A stretch of 64,000 nucleotides of DNA. It comes from Halichondria panicea. Its lineage: Eukaryota; Porifera; Demospongiae; Suberitida; Halichondriidae. The DNA is taken from positions 7,456,273 through 7,520,272 of the forward strand of contig NC_087378.1 in assembly GCF_963675165.1 (NCBI RefSeq), given 5' to 3'. Below the pieces are notes generated by a model that saw only the letters and a program-made list of their open reading frames with translations, was not told the origin of the DNA and did no database searches. Each line of letters starts with the position of its first letter. Position 1 is the stretch's first letter. The position numbers were made by a program, and so were the translations under genes. Below are positions 43,893 through 56,867 of this stretch, piece after piece.

Positions 43893-44941
43893 CTAGTCAG
43901 TATCATCTGCTGTACTTTCTTGAAGCACCTCATCATTGTCTTGTTTTACACTTTCTTTGTCCTCCTGTCGCTCTACACTCTCCTCTACAACACCCGGCTC
44001 TACATTTATTTGTTCGATAGTCTCTGTGCTATCATGTTCCTTTTCTGTATCGCCACTTTCGTTTTGAGTGTCGTCACTTTCGGTTTGAGTGTCGCCACTT
44101 TCGGTTCGAGTGTCACCACTTTCGGTTCGAGTGTCATCACTTTCAGTTTGAGTATCGCCACTTTCGTTTCGAGTGTCGTCACTTTCGTTTAGAGTGTCGC
44201 CACTTTCGTTTCGAGTGTCGCCACTTTCGGTTCGAGTGTCGCCACTTTCGTTTCGAGTGTCGTCACTTTCGGTTTGAGTGTCGCCACTTTCAGTTCGAGT
44301 GTCACCACTTTCGGTTTGAGTGTCATCACTTTCGGTTCGAGTGTCGCCGCTTTCGTTTTGAGTGTCGTCTGATATATCTTCTTCTTCAATTGCATCGCCT
44401 ACAAGTTGTGAAGGAGCGTTGTCCACAGCTGGCACTGCTTGACTGGGTGTAGCTGAGAAAACGCGATCACTTTTGGACTTCAATCTTTTGCGAGTAGCAT
44501 AACCTCGATATTTTGCTTGTATTTTAGTTGCCGCAGCATCTTCTGTATTTCTGCTGTCAATGATGTTGCTGCTTGTATTTGATATATCCAGTACCAAAGT
44601 TGTGCTACAAGTCTGTAATTCGTCTTCTGTAATTGTGATAAAAATCACAAGTGCATTTAGCACAGGTAATCGTTAAACAAGTGAGAAATACAGTTCCCGC
44701 AATTTTTTTACTGAGGATATACTTTTCATGCTGATCTATATATATGTACCAATATTTAGAGCCATAAATCCTGCTATTAGAGTAAACAGGCTCTTTAATA
44801 CTGCATACCTTGATAGTTTGTTTCACTGCGAGTTTGGTCGCTTTCGTTGTCGTCCAGGTTCTGAAACACTTGTCCTCTCTCCTCCTCAATTGGTCTCATC
44901 TCTGGTGAGACAACTCTTGATGTTGATCCTCCACAGCCCAT
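43893..44941 (-). CDS. MGCG/IQ-motif protein with acidic 7-residue repeats (neuromodulin-like layout), 2 exons
   Basis: Exons 44809-44941 and 43893-44626 join in phase (YQ/E). The N terminus MGCGGSTS fits N-myristoylation at Gly2 (Ser at position 6), with Cys3 as a likely palmitoylation site, so membrane anchoring is expected. An IQ motif near residues 70-90 (AATKIQAKYRGYATRKRLKS) predicts calmodulin binding. Its wording resembles GAP-43/neurogranin (AATKIQASFRGHITRKKLK). Sixteen tandem units of about seven residues (ESGDTRT / ESDDTQN type) follow, encoded by a 21-base repeat, then an acidic tail. The order lipid anchor, IQ, acidic disordered tail is that of GAP-43. Homology versus convergence is not settled. 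Confidence 0.82.
44043..44365. repeat. 21-bp coding minisatellite, ~16 units
   Basis: Plus-strand units read CACTTTCGGTTCGAGTGTCG with variants at fixed positions. The array encodes the Ser/Asp/Thr-rich heptads of the MGCG/IQ protein and keeps its frame throughout. Confidence 0.95.
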
Positions 44942-45246
44942 TGCTTCTTTGTTGACTTGTTGCTGGCTGCTGAGCTCTATAATTATATAATACTACCTGT
45001 GAAAACTTGCACTTGCACCTACATGCAGCTTGGCGGTTGCGCATGCGCACACTCAATCACTTCCCAAGGCCGAATTTTCTTTAATAGAAGTGTAGCAAAA
45101 AATTCATTTCCGTTCTATTAAAACAATTTCGGCCTAGGAACAGACTTACTGGGGGTGGGGCTCAAAGGCAAATAGGCGGAGGAATGGTGACTGAAGGAGA
45201 AAGTGTGATAGGCAAGAAAAGAGTGTGCTAGCGTATAGCTAAGAGT
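44942..45246. promoter_or_regulatory. Divergent promoter, MGCG/IQ gene / SRP14, with inverted repeat
   Basis: The 305-base gap between divergent starts contains an imperfect hairpin. 45067-45089 (AGGCCGAATTTTCTTTAATA...) faces 45113-45135, ending ATTTCGGCCT. CTATAATTATATAA near 44976 is TATA-like for the minus-strand gene. Confidence 0.5.
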
Positions 45247-45917
45247 ATGGTACTATTGGACAATGATACGGTAAGAAATATTGTCTATCTACATCTGTAA
45301 GTGTGGACTCAACTAATAAGATTTTTTTTATAGTTTTTGACTGGACTTACAAAGCTGTTTCAGTCTACGAAAGTTTCTGGATCTGTCTTTTTCACAATGA
45401 AAAAATGTAAGTTCAATTTATTGATACTTAAAAATGTGTACAACCTGATCTGCTGCAGATAATGGTCGCACTAAACCGGTACCAAGGAAGAAAAGTGCAT
45501 CAAAGGCCAGTGGTGGTTCCCCACGGAAGGGATTGGGTGTAGCCTCATCTCCGGAACCAGAGGAGAACCTCTGTTTGATACGAGCCACTGACGGAAAGAA
45601 GAAAATTAGTACTGTTGTTCATGCAAAGGATGTTACAAGGTTTCAATTGGTACGCAAATTATTGGTTGAATTGACCACTCTTAATGTTGTGCAATCTTCA
45701 CATTGGAGTACCTAGTTGATACTGTACAATTTAGTTGTTGAGATACTTCCTGTTGTTTGTGGTGGACTTGTGTGTATGTTGTATGAGGAACCTTTGTTAC
45801 ACATTGCAGGCGTATGCTACCCTCCTCAAGACCAACCTAGATGGACTGAAGAAACGAGATAAAAAGACTGCCAAAGCTGCCGCTGCTAAGGCCAAGAAGT
45901 CAAAGGCTACTGTGTGA
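45247..45917 (+). CDS. SRP14: Signal recognition particle 14 kDa protein, 4 exons
   Basis: Exons 45247-45270, 45334-45406, 45459-45649, 45810-45917 give 131 aa. The protein begins MVLLDNDTFLTGLTKLFQST and continues SGSVFFTMKKYNGR, matching the SRP14 alpha-beta-beta-beta-alpha fold. CLIRATDGKKKISTVVHAKD and the final helix, followed by a Lys/Ala-rich tail (KKTAKAAAAKAKKSK), are also typical. SRP14 pairs with SRP9 on the Alu domain of SRP RNA in the cytosol and mediates elongation arrest. The Ser/Lys/Pro insert in the third exon lies in the variable loop. Confidence 0.95.
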
Positions 45918-46155
45918 TGAACACTTAATACAATTACAATTCACTGACACATGTAATTTTTCCATAAATCCACTTTTGTCATTGTGCCTACAGTTATACA
46001 TAATTATTATGTGTGCATGTATAATTATGGTAACCGGAAGTAGACAGGAAGTAAATAGTGGGAGGGGCTGGTAGCTGCAAAATCATATAAATATAGCTGC
46101 TCGAGTTAGCTAGCTAGCTAAGCTAATGAGATCAAGAGAGCTCACACAGTCCAAA

Positions 46156-49100
46156 ATGAACTGGAGAAGTACTCAACGCTTTGCTTGTCAGTCTTGGACA
46201 GTAGCTCTGGCATCTTTTCTGGGCTGTGTAAGTCAGCTAGCTGTATTACTACTACTACAGTGTTAGCTGACCTCAGTAAGTCTATAATTATTTACACACT
46301 GTGCTGCTCCTCTGTGCAGGGACTTGGTTTAGCTCAGATTGGCCTGAGTGCCTGGCTCTGGATATTCTCTAAAGAATTCAAAATAGTACTTGGAGAGCCT
46401 GTAAGTTTGCATCACTACGTGGATACAATAATCTGACTGTTTTTATAATATCCGCAGATGAGAAATGCCTTCATTGGGTACATCACCATCGGATGTATTG
46501 CATTTTTAGCATGTAAGTGCCGATTATCCTGTAGCTCTTATATAGTTTCAGCAATGTATGCTTATTTGAGATCTATTGCTACCTAACCAACATGTTATCC
46601 TTCATGTGTTTAGGCTTCATGGGAGTGCTTTCTGCTCTTCTAAGGAATCAATATGGAATGCTTTTGGTAATTTGGGTACTGAGAATTTTCATTTCATGAA
46701 AGGACAATGCTTTAAATACACCTATATATATACTGGTTGTTTTTTATCCATGTCTGTTTCAATATCCGGCCACTTTTTGCAGTATGCAGTGTTCTGTTTG
46801 GCAAGCATTGGATGTCAAGCAGGAGTGTGGGCATTCATCTACGTTGAGCAGACAGCAGTGAGTCTATTTACTACAGCAACTTCATAGTGAATGGCTCCAT
46901 GAATGATCCTCCCCATTACAATTTTAGGCAGTCCATTATAACGTCAAGACGTCCTTTTTTCAGAGTAGTTGCCAAAAAATTGGCTCATGTTTTACTGTTA
47001 CTGTTAATAGATTCAGAATTTCACAGCAACTATCTTTTATGGATACTGTATGCAACAAGTATAGTTGCAGAAAAATTTTTCCATGTTTTTTACTTCTGCT
47101 GTTAATAAGCGCAGAATTTCACAGCTATATGCTGTATGTGTCATTCTAGTTGCCGAGAAATTGGTTCTGTTTTTTACTGTTACTGCTAATAAGTTCAGAA
47201 TTTCACAGCTAATGTATCAATGAATGCTCTGTAGGTGTCTCAAGTAATAACGGAGAGAATTCAAGAGAGGACCGAATATTATGACTTCTTCACAAGAGAG
47301 GTGAGCTTCACGTATCACTCTTTTTGCTGTAAAAAGCTAATGCATGTTTTAATTACAATTCATTAATATCAGCTCTGTTCAATTTTCAGTTTAACTGCAA
47401 TCTACAAGCTCAGGGAGTTCAATTCGAAGCGGCATTGGTAAGCCACATGCACCGACTCTGTATAGTGGTATATAGGCAATTGACATTAATTTTGATGCTC
47501 TTGTTTTCAGGTGTCCTGTGCAAATTTTGTGACAGGATGGATGTGGACAATTGTTTGGGTTATGCTTGGTCTGTGTGCTGTGATAGCCTTCCTTCAGGTA
47601 AACTATATATTACACGGCAGTTTGGCGATTTTTGACAGAATATATTTCTCCCCTGCATGCATGCAGCTCATTCTTATGCTTTTGGCTTCAATGCTGTTTG
47701 TGCTAATATCAGAAGAGCTGTTACACAGCAAAGTACGAGTATCACCTGCGCCATTCAACGGAAATGAGAGCATATTATTATCTTCTTACAACCACAATGG
47801 AAACTCAATGAGGACCACGCATTTCTTCAATTCATCCTCCCAAATATATCCTGGATCAAATCAAACTGGACACAGAGCACATAACAATTCGACACTCTTA
47901 CAGTCAGTACGTAACTTGTCTACTGAAGAGCAGAGGGCAAAGCAAGCGGATAAAGAGCCTCTCTTAATTCCTGTCAAGAATTATCCTCCAAGTAAACTCA
48001 CTCACGCAAACGCTACTACTATCACAAGCACAACAACAAACAATCAAGTCAATATTCAAACATTTCAATCAACTTCAAGCACAAATCAAGCCAAGCCAAA
48101 TGCTGGACTTCCAAGCTCTGTTTCTCCACTCTCAGGAACAAACCTTCCATCTTTGATAAGCAAGGAAAAGAGCACCACCAAATCACAATCTTCCTTTAGA
48201 AAATTTATAGAAAGATGGACTCCTACAACTAGACGTAGTAAGGTGGTGCAAGTATTGCCTAGAAATAGTGGAACAGTATCGCCAACATTACTGAAGGTTT
48301 CATCTACCAACCAACAAGCTGCTACACTCTCAGAAACAAACCCTCAACATTTGATACGCAGCCACACCATATCACAATTCTCCAGTAAAGAATCTAATAG
48401 ACCAACTAAAGTGCAAGTATCGCCTAGAAATGGAGGAATAGTATCGACAACATTACTCAATTCGAATGTTTCATCCCCATTGGAAGCTACATCTACCACG
48501 CAACAAGCTGCTACTTCAGAAACAAGTCCTCAGCATTTAATCCGCAGCCACACCATATCACAATTCTCCAGTAAAGAAACATCGACTAATAGACCAACTA
48601 AGGTGCAAGTATCACCTAGAAATGGAGGAGGAACGGTATCACCAACATTACTGAAGGCTTCAACCCCAATGGAAGCTACATCTACCACGCAACAAGCGGC
48701 TACACTTTCAGAAACAAGCCCTCATTATTTGATAAGCAATGAAAAGAGCACCACCAAATCACAATCCTCCTTTAGAAAATTTCTAGAAAGATGGACTCCT
48801 ACTAGATCTAGTAAGGTGCAAGTATCACCTAGAAATAGAGGAATGGTATCAACAACATTACTTAATTCGAATGTTTCACCCCCATTGGAAGCTACATCTA
48901 CCACGCAACAAGCTGCTACTTCAGAAACAACTCCTCAGCATTTAATCCGCAGCCACACCATATCACAATTCTCCAGTAAAGAATCGTCGACTAATAGACC
49001 AACTAAAGTGCAAGTATCACCTAGAAATAGAGGAATGGTATCAACAACATTACTGAATTCGAATGTTTCATCCCCATTGGAAGCTACATCTACCAAGCAA

Positions 49101-49787
49101 CAAGCTGCTACACTCTCAGAAACAAACACTCAACATTTGGTATGCAGTGTCTGTCACCACACCACATCACAATTCTCCAGTGAAGAATCATCGACTTCTA
49201 ATAGACCAACTAAGGTGCAGGTGCCGCCTAGAAATGGAGAAGAGTTATCGCCTACCAAGCAACAAGCTGCTAAACCCTCAGAAACAAGCCCTCGATATCT
49301 GATACGCCGTGCCAAGAGCGACACCATGTTATCCCAATTCTCCAGTAAAGAAGCATCGACTTCTAGATCTAATAGACCAACTAAGGTGCAAGTATCGCCT
49401 AGAAATAGAGAAAAGTTAGCGCCAACATCACTGAAGGGTTCATCCCAAATGGAAGGTAGAGCTACATTTACCAAGCAACAAACAGAATTCAAAATTCATC
49501 AGCAATCTACCTTCTCAGAAGCAAGCCCTCCGTCTTTGATACACAGCGACAAAAGAACGACCAAATCATATTACTCCTGGTTAATGGAAAGATTAGCTCC
49601 TACTAGATCCAGTATGGTGCAAGGATCTCCTAGAAATGGAGGGAAAGTGTCGCCAACATCACTGAAGGTTGCATCCCCAATGGACGGTACAGTGATGATT
49701 GCAAGTAAAGGACAGAAAAGTGGTTCTACAGCTACCCGCAATCAACAACCTGAAGTTAAAAGAAAATTTAACACAGTAGACGTTTAA
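46156..49787 (+). CDS. Four-TM protein with a ~690-residue repetitive Ser/Thr-rich tail, 9 exons
   Basis: Exons: 46156-46227, 46320-46400, 46458-46512, 46614-46666, 46783-46857, 47235-47300, 47390-47437, 47511-47597, 47667-49787. The sum of 2658 bases gives 885 aa. Four hydrophobic segments lie in about residues 12-200 (SWTVALASFLGC..GLGLAQ; FIGYITIGCIAFLACFMG; AVFCLASIGCQAGVWAFIYV; TGWMWTIVWVMLGLCAVIAF then LILMLLASMLFVLI). The loop between TM3 and TM4 is short and lacks the tetraspanin CCG motif, so it is only tetraspanin-like. The tail, from one 2.1-kb exon, is low in acidic residues and built of about 65-residue repeats (RPTKVQVSPRNGG, SHTISQFSSKE, TTQQAATSETSPQHLI). I do not recognise the family. 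TM topology predicts the tail is cytosolic. Confidence 0.78.
46960..47220. repeat. Three diverged ~95-bp repeats in an intron
   Basis: Units share TTTTACTGTTACTG.TAATA and CAGAATTTCACAGCTA in the intron between 46858 and 47234 of the four-TM gene. They are spaced roughly 95 bases apart and are non-coding. Confidence 0.7.
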
Positions 49788-50067
49788 TTAAATGTGAGAG
49801 TGACTGAGTATGCACTACTCTACATGTACATGTATTGTTGCATTGATAAGTTGTATTTTGATAAATCCGTTAATTAATCAAGACACAGCTTTGATTCCAA
49901 GCCGCATGAATCGAGGCTAATGGTCATGGGATGAAGTCTGGGGAAATCCCTCTGTTAACACGCCCACAGCCTCTCTCTTTCTCTTTCAGGCTTACCTGGA
50001 TTATAAATTTAGGATACTGGAGCAAGACCTACTAGACCTGGACTGCACAAGTCACTAGGAGCAAGCT
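49788..50067. promoter_or_regulatory. Intergenic region with probable WASHC5 5'-UTR splice acceptor
   Basis: A strong 3' splice site (CTCTCTTTCTCTTTCAG, ending 49989) lies 78 bases before the WASHC5 start codon. This suggests the first coding exon begins at 49990 and that an upstream non-coding exon exists in this gap or further left. Confidence 0.4.
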
Positions 50068-53000
50068 ATGGCGTTGGACTTTCTCTCAGAAGCCAACTTA
50101 TGTGGTCAAACCATTCTGAAGTTGGTCAGTAGAGGCAATGCTATCATAGCAGAGCTGCTCAGACTGGGGGATTTTATTCCACCTATTTTCAAGCTTGAGA
50201 ACAGGATGGACGTGGAGAGATACAAGTTTATCATTCCTGACTTTCACTATTTTGAGTGCCCCGAGTTCTATGAGAACAAGATTGATGGTAGCCCGGTGAG
50301 TGTGTGTGTGTGTGGTGGGGGCTGCAGTGTGTGTGTGTGTGGTGGGGCTGCATGTTTACATCTGTGCTCATCTTTAGCTATATGCATTACAGCATTGTGG
50401 ACACATCACTACAATTATCTATCCCATACTTTCGATTGTAATTTGATATCTGAAAGCATGTGTTTAGCTAGATCTAGCTAACTTTATAGGTATTCCTAGT
50501 TAAGTTAATACTGCTACTGTTGGAGATAGGGAGTGTTTGGGCTAAAAACGACATTTTTGAAGTTCCACTGATGTTTATAATTGTAATTTATTTTAATTAA
50601 GGGTTGATTTTCCTGCAGGATCTTCAAGATCGTGATGAGGAATTCCGTGAGAACCACGTGGAAATTGTGACCCGATTCTACAAGGCCTTTGAGAGCATCC
50701 ATAAGTATGTGATCGACCTCAACCGTTTCTTGGAGGACCTGGAGGAAGGAGTGCACATTCAGCAAACTCTGGAAAATGTCCTTCTGAACGATGACGGGAA
50801 ACAGCTGCTGGTAAATAAGAAATTCCACTATTGATTTTAGCGTCTACGTTTTGTTCTGTTGCAAATTTTTTTCTCTACTGAGAAATAATTCCTGAGAAAG
50901 TTCTATAGTACCACTCTCCTGCATTACCTACACCTCTCCCCCCCCACACACATTACACCCCTCCCCACACCCACTCACTCTCGCCCACCCCCACCACACA
51001 CACACAGAGTGAAGCGCTTTTCCTATACGGGATCATGCTACTCGTTGTGGACATGAAAATGGAGGGACCAGTCAGAGAGAGAATGTTGGTGGCGTTCCAT
51101 CGCTATAGTACCCAGCAGACAAGCATCGACTCTAACATTGACGATGTCTGCAAACTACTACGAAGCACCGGCTATGCACGGACACCAGTTATCAAGAGAC
51201 CTCTGAAATATCCCGAAGACTTCTTTTGGTGAGGAAAACTAGACAATTTAATAAGATCACCTTTTGTGTGGAATAAGATTGATATTCAATGCATACAAAA
51301 TTATAGCCCACCTACTGGTAGAGTCTTACCATCAGAGCAGAAGCTTTACCATTGTACTTTACTAAGTATTGGTGTGTGCTTGTAACTCCATGACTGATCA
51401 GTATTGTGTTCCTATAATCATTGGTGTTACTAGTTACGTAATGATCACTTGATGTGCGTGTGATCACTTGATGTGCGTGTGATCACTTGATGTGCGTGTG
51501 ATCACTTGATGTGCGTGTGAGCACCTGATGATAGAATATTCATCACTGCACATGTTCTTGCCTTGTAGTCGTGTACCGATATCTCAGACGTACATTGACA
51601 TGGTGATAGGACGACTGAGGTCTGATGACATCTATAACCAGGTACACACACACACACACACACACTTAATCTTACCCACCCCCCTCCACCCAAAAAGTTC
51701 ACAAACTTTTAGAGTTAATTGTGCTACCAACCAAAGAGCACGCCTATCTACAGTGTATAGATGAGATCACCAGTTAATCCACTTCATACTTTTACAGCAT
51801 AATGTTTTTGCATCTCTTTAATCTTCTTACATGTGTATCTGCAGTGTATACACCCGCTCATCACTCATGTACGTGTACATACATACAATCCTTCTCCCTC
51901 CCTGCAGATTGCTGCCTACCCTAACCCGGAGCACCGTAGTACTGCCCTAGCAACACAGGCCAGCATGCTCTACATCATCCTCTACTTTGCCCCACACATC
52001 CTCCACTCCCAGCAGGCACAGATGAGGGAGATAGTCGACAAGCACTTCCCCGACAACTGGGTGAGCCACTGTAGTCTTTACTAACCAAATACTTGTAGAC
52101 TTTTGGGAGTAGGATATTTTTACCCTGTATCTTAGTTTACTGCAGCTATATGTACACATAGTTTATGTCTTTTGTGTACATGTAGTAATTGTACAGTGAT
52201 GCTGCAGCCTTATAATGGTGTCCAGGGCAATAATCTGATGCAAAATCTGCCTGAAAGCTACTAGACATGAAACAATTATCATTACCTCCTGCCATCAATT
52301 ATGCTAAGAACTACTTTGATAGGATAATAATCTTTGAGTAGCAAGTACATTATAGTAATACCTTGTCCACAGGTGATCTCGATGTATATGGGCATCACAG
52401 TGAACTTGTTGGATGCTTGGGAGCCCTACAAAGCCGCCAGAACTGCTCTGGCCAACACTCTCCAGCCCACCAACATCACTGACCAGGCACAAAGGTTTCT
52501 GAGGAAGATACCAGCACTCAACAAGCAGGTGAGATAATGGGTATTGAAGAATTAAGATGTGTTACCCATAAAAGCTAAAGAGACCTACTCATCCTATCAG
52601 TATCAGGGCATGGAAATCGAGTTGTAGAATAATATGTTGTCTCATAAGTATGGCAATGTCTAAGACCCCCACGCTATGCTACCCCCTGTACCCCCCACTA
52701 TGCTACCCCCTGTACAGGTGGAGGGCTACCTGACAGAGGGCACACTAGTGGAGGACTACGTGCTGGACAGTGTCTCCAAACTCATGGGTTGTATCAGGGA
52801 CTGTAACTCCACCCTCAGATGGGTCATGCTGCACACTGCCCCCGGTACCTACTCCACTGTAATTATGTCATACACTAGGCCTTCTTGCTTCTATGCTTTG
52901 TATAGCCTTTCCTTAAGGCCTACCTTTTTGTGGGTGTAGTTGATCTAATACTTAGGGATAGTCATAGATAATTTTTGGGGGAGAAAAAGCAAGATTGTAT

Positions 53001-55270
53001 CTCGTTGTTTGCTTGGTAATAATTACGTCCTGTAAAGCAATGTTTGGTAATGGTGCCCAGGGGTCAATTGTTGGTTGTATGGTTTCACCTGCTCTTGTTT
53101 GTAGTGGCCGATCACCATCGTCGCTGCAAGCAGATACGTGAGGAGGTGATTGCCCTCGGTTACAACCCGAGGCTCTACTTTGTGTTCCTGCTCAACACTG
53201 CTCAGTTTGAGTTCATGTTGAAAGAGGTAAGCCTATAGCCATGGCTGCTTGTAATGATACATATAGAGTTTTGATGTTTCAAATTCAATGATTAATTTTA
53301 TGATTTTCTGAAAGCTTAGAAGGAGCTCTTTCAGATGGTACATGTATGCTCAAATCACCCATAATTTCTTAAACAAGCCGAAAATAGACTTTTGATTTTA
53401 ACACATCATCTGAAACTAAGCTTTCAGAAAATCATAAAATTAACCGAACGGAACTAAAGTTATGGCCGTTCAAAGATGCTCTATTTAACGCTAGGTCCCC
53501 TTCATTTTGAGTTGGCTCTGTGACTACATGTATACGTATCTTTAAACAAACAGAGCACATTTTTCTGTCCAATTGAACACTCACCACATATTTAATCAAG
53601 ACTAGATTCTTTTCCTTGCAAAGCACCATATCTGCATACATAACAATCTTACCGGTATTTGCACGCAATTTCAAATACTTAATATTCAAACTGACCTCCC
53701 CTCCCACTCACATGATACCAGATGTTCAAGAAGCTACTGATGGAGAAGCAGTCCAAATGGGAGGCTTATCGGAAGGAGGGCTCAGAGAGGATGACTGAAC
53801 TAGGGGAGGTGTTCTCTGGTACCAAGCCACTCACCAGAGTGGAGAAGAATGGTAAGTGTCACTGTTTGTTAATTAGCAAGAACCTATGTCCGTAAAGCTC
53901 CCTAAAAGTATGCAAATTAATTGGAGTTTAGGCCAAAGTACGTAAGTTTTACCATTAGTATTCAACCATTACCTAGTTGGTTCATATGTGTATCTGCATT
54001 GCTCAAGCTACATTTAGCAGTGTAGAACTTTGTAACATTTTTAATCAGTGTACATGTAGTCATTGTTGTCAAGACCCTCTCTCTATTATTATTATTGATG
54101 TCGTGTTTCAGAGCACTTGCAGGAGTGGTTCACGGAGATGGCCTCACAGATATCCTCCCTCAGTTACGATGACGCCACCTCTGCCGGCAGGAAGATCACT
54201 CAGATTATAGCCGCCCTCGAAGAGGTGAGGGATAATCACTTATTCTAACCCATGCATTATAATTGGGAAATGAAGGTAAAGGTGCTTTTTCAGACGGGGT
54301 GCTAAATCAAATAGATCCAATTTCAGCAAAATGCTAATTGCTGAAAATAAATGGTCTCGTTATCAACTTTTAGTGTTAGACATGCCATCCGTTATTTTAA
54401 GGTTTCAGAAAATCACAATATCATTAAAATTGGGTAATGCATACGTTATGGCCATTTGAAGATGCTTAGGGGATAGTAGCAGTTGAGCAAACTGATTGTT
54501 TGGTGCAGGTTCAAGAGTTCCACCAGCTGGAGGCCAACATGCAAGTGAAGCAGTTCCTCGAGGACACCAAACGCTACCTCATACAAATGCTCAGGACCGT
54601 TAACATAAAAGATGAGGTACGTATTATTATGTTTTAGTAGTACCCTCGTTGTGACACGGAATTCGTCAAAGATGATTGAAACCCCTCCACCCCTTTCACA
54701 CACACCCACCCCCTCACTCCCCCACCCCTCCACACACACCCACCCCCTCACTCCCCCACCCCTTTCACACACACACCCACCCCTCACTCCCCCACCCCTC
54801 CATACACACACACACCCCCTCACTCCCCCACCCACCCCCTCACTCCCACCCCTCCACACACCCCCACCCCCTCACCCCCCCACCACACAGGCACTCAACA
54901 ATCTAGAGCTGATAGCAGACCTCTCTTATGCCTGGATCCTAGTGGACAGCTACACGCCTTTCATGCAGGACTTCATCAAACGCAAACCTGCCCTCGTCAT
55001 TAAGCTCCGAGCAACATTTCTCAAACTAACCTCCGCTCTTAACCTTCCCTGTCAAAGAATTGACGAAGCAGGTAGTCCCGATCTAGCCAGTGTGTCAGCG
55101 TATTACTCCAGGGAGCTGGTCAGCTACACCAGAAAGGTATGGCTACGTGTTTGTGAAGTGCCTCCTCTCTGAAGTTGTGTCTGTAGCGTTTAATATCTGT
55201 ATTGTACAAGCTTGTGTGTGTGTGCCTGCTCCTACAGTTACTCACACGTCTAAGTGATATAGCTCCCCCC

Positions 55271-55351
<81 letters not shown>

Positions 55352-56825
55352 CAGGTCCTGCAGATTATCCCTGAGTCAATGTTCACAGTGCTCCACCAGA
55401 TCATAGCCATCCTCACCCATCGAATGAAGGAGGTCCCCACAAGACTGGACAAGGACAAGATGAAAGAGTTCGCTCAGCTGGACGATCGCTATGCTGTAAG
55501 TACTTGTCTGGTAACATAACAACTTATTTTGTTCAACTGTAAGGTGTGTGTGTGTGTGAACTTGGTGAAACTTAGCTACTCCATTTAAACCATTGCCAGG
55601 TACTGTTTCCTAGAACAAGGGGTTTGTGTGCAGAACTTTATAACTCTACTGTACATGTATATACATGTACCTACTGTGCTGTATGTACCTACTGTGATTC
55701 TATACCCTGAATATTTTCTGTTCTGGTTCCCTAGGTTGCAAAGTTGACTCACGACATCTCAGTGTTCACGGAGGGTATTCTACTCATGAAGACCACTCGG
55801 ATGGGCGTGATTCAGGTGGACTCCAAACAGCTGCTCGAGGACGGTATTCGGAAGGAGCTTGTCAAACAAGTTGCAGCTGCTCTGCACTCTAGTCTCATTT
55901 TCAATCCTAAGGCCAAGGTGCTCTAGCTCTACTTGTATCTCTCTGTTATAGTAGTGGGAAATCGCTAAAATTATCGCTTCGGACAGATATAACTCTATGT
56001 GGTCCAATTTCAATGATTTTGTGGTTTCTGATAGCTTAGAAAAAGATCTTTCAGATACTTCCTCTTATACAATGTAGGTCTTGTGGGGGTTATCTGCATG
56101 CTGGTACTAAGTTAAGTGTTACTCTAATCACTACATGTACGTAACTGTAATCACTGTAAGAGATATGTGAGTGATTGATTTTATTTACATGTGCGGATAC
56201 ACAGACACCAGGTATAATTATCGTCTTTACAGTTTTGAGCTAATTCCTAATTAACCTTCTTTACTTCATTTCTTTCTCGTGTTGGCTTTCTGCTCTTTCA
56301 TCTGGCACAAGACAAAATCGAGTGCAGTTGTCTTCTTTTTGTATAATGGGTGCACAACATGTTTTATATGTGGCGTGTGTGTTAGTCGATTCCAAAGGTC
56401 TCATTCCAGCAAACCCACTCCCATGACACCCTGAGAATGGAGAGCCCTTGAGATGAAGTACATCCGCCTCTCTCCAATCTTGGAGTGTTTTGATCGAGGC
56501 TGTACACAAGCAGCCCAAACTGAGGGTGTGTGGCCAATGGACAGTGAAGCGATCACCAATCTCTGAGGTTAAGAGTAATGGTTTGTTACCGCGTCCAAGT
56601 GGATTGGCATTGAGCTTGACATAGTAGTAGAGTGTATTATGGTCTTTGTGATGCTTCTCGTACCGTATCAAGAATTGGCTTGGGTTCTCTGCGGTGCCTG
56701 CTGGTTGGAATTGGAATGAAGAGGCTTGTTCTCTCAATTGTGTTCCCATTACTTGATTCAGCTGGTTGACTGTCCAGTACACGTTTTCTGTTGTCTCAGA
56801 CACACCAGCTATTAGGTAACTGTCG

Positions 56826-56867
<42 letters not shown>

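Noticed and set aside
43920-44192. Plus-strand ORF opposite the MGCG/IQ gene (TFVLSVVTFGLSVATF type)
   Set aside because: It is an antisense shadow of the 21-base coding repeat; apparent hydrophobicity comes from the complement of Asp/Thr/Ser codons.
54612-55172. ORF reading through the C-rich repeat into a WASHC5 exon
   Set aside because: The first half is His/Pro/Thr low-complexity repeat DNA. The true exon begins at 54891 after a consensus acceptor.
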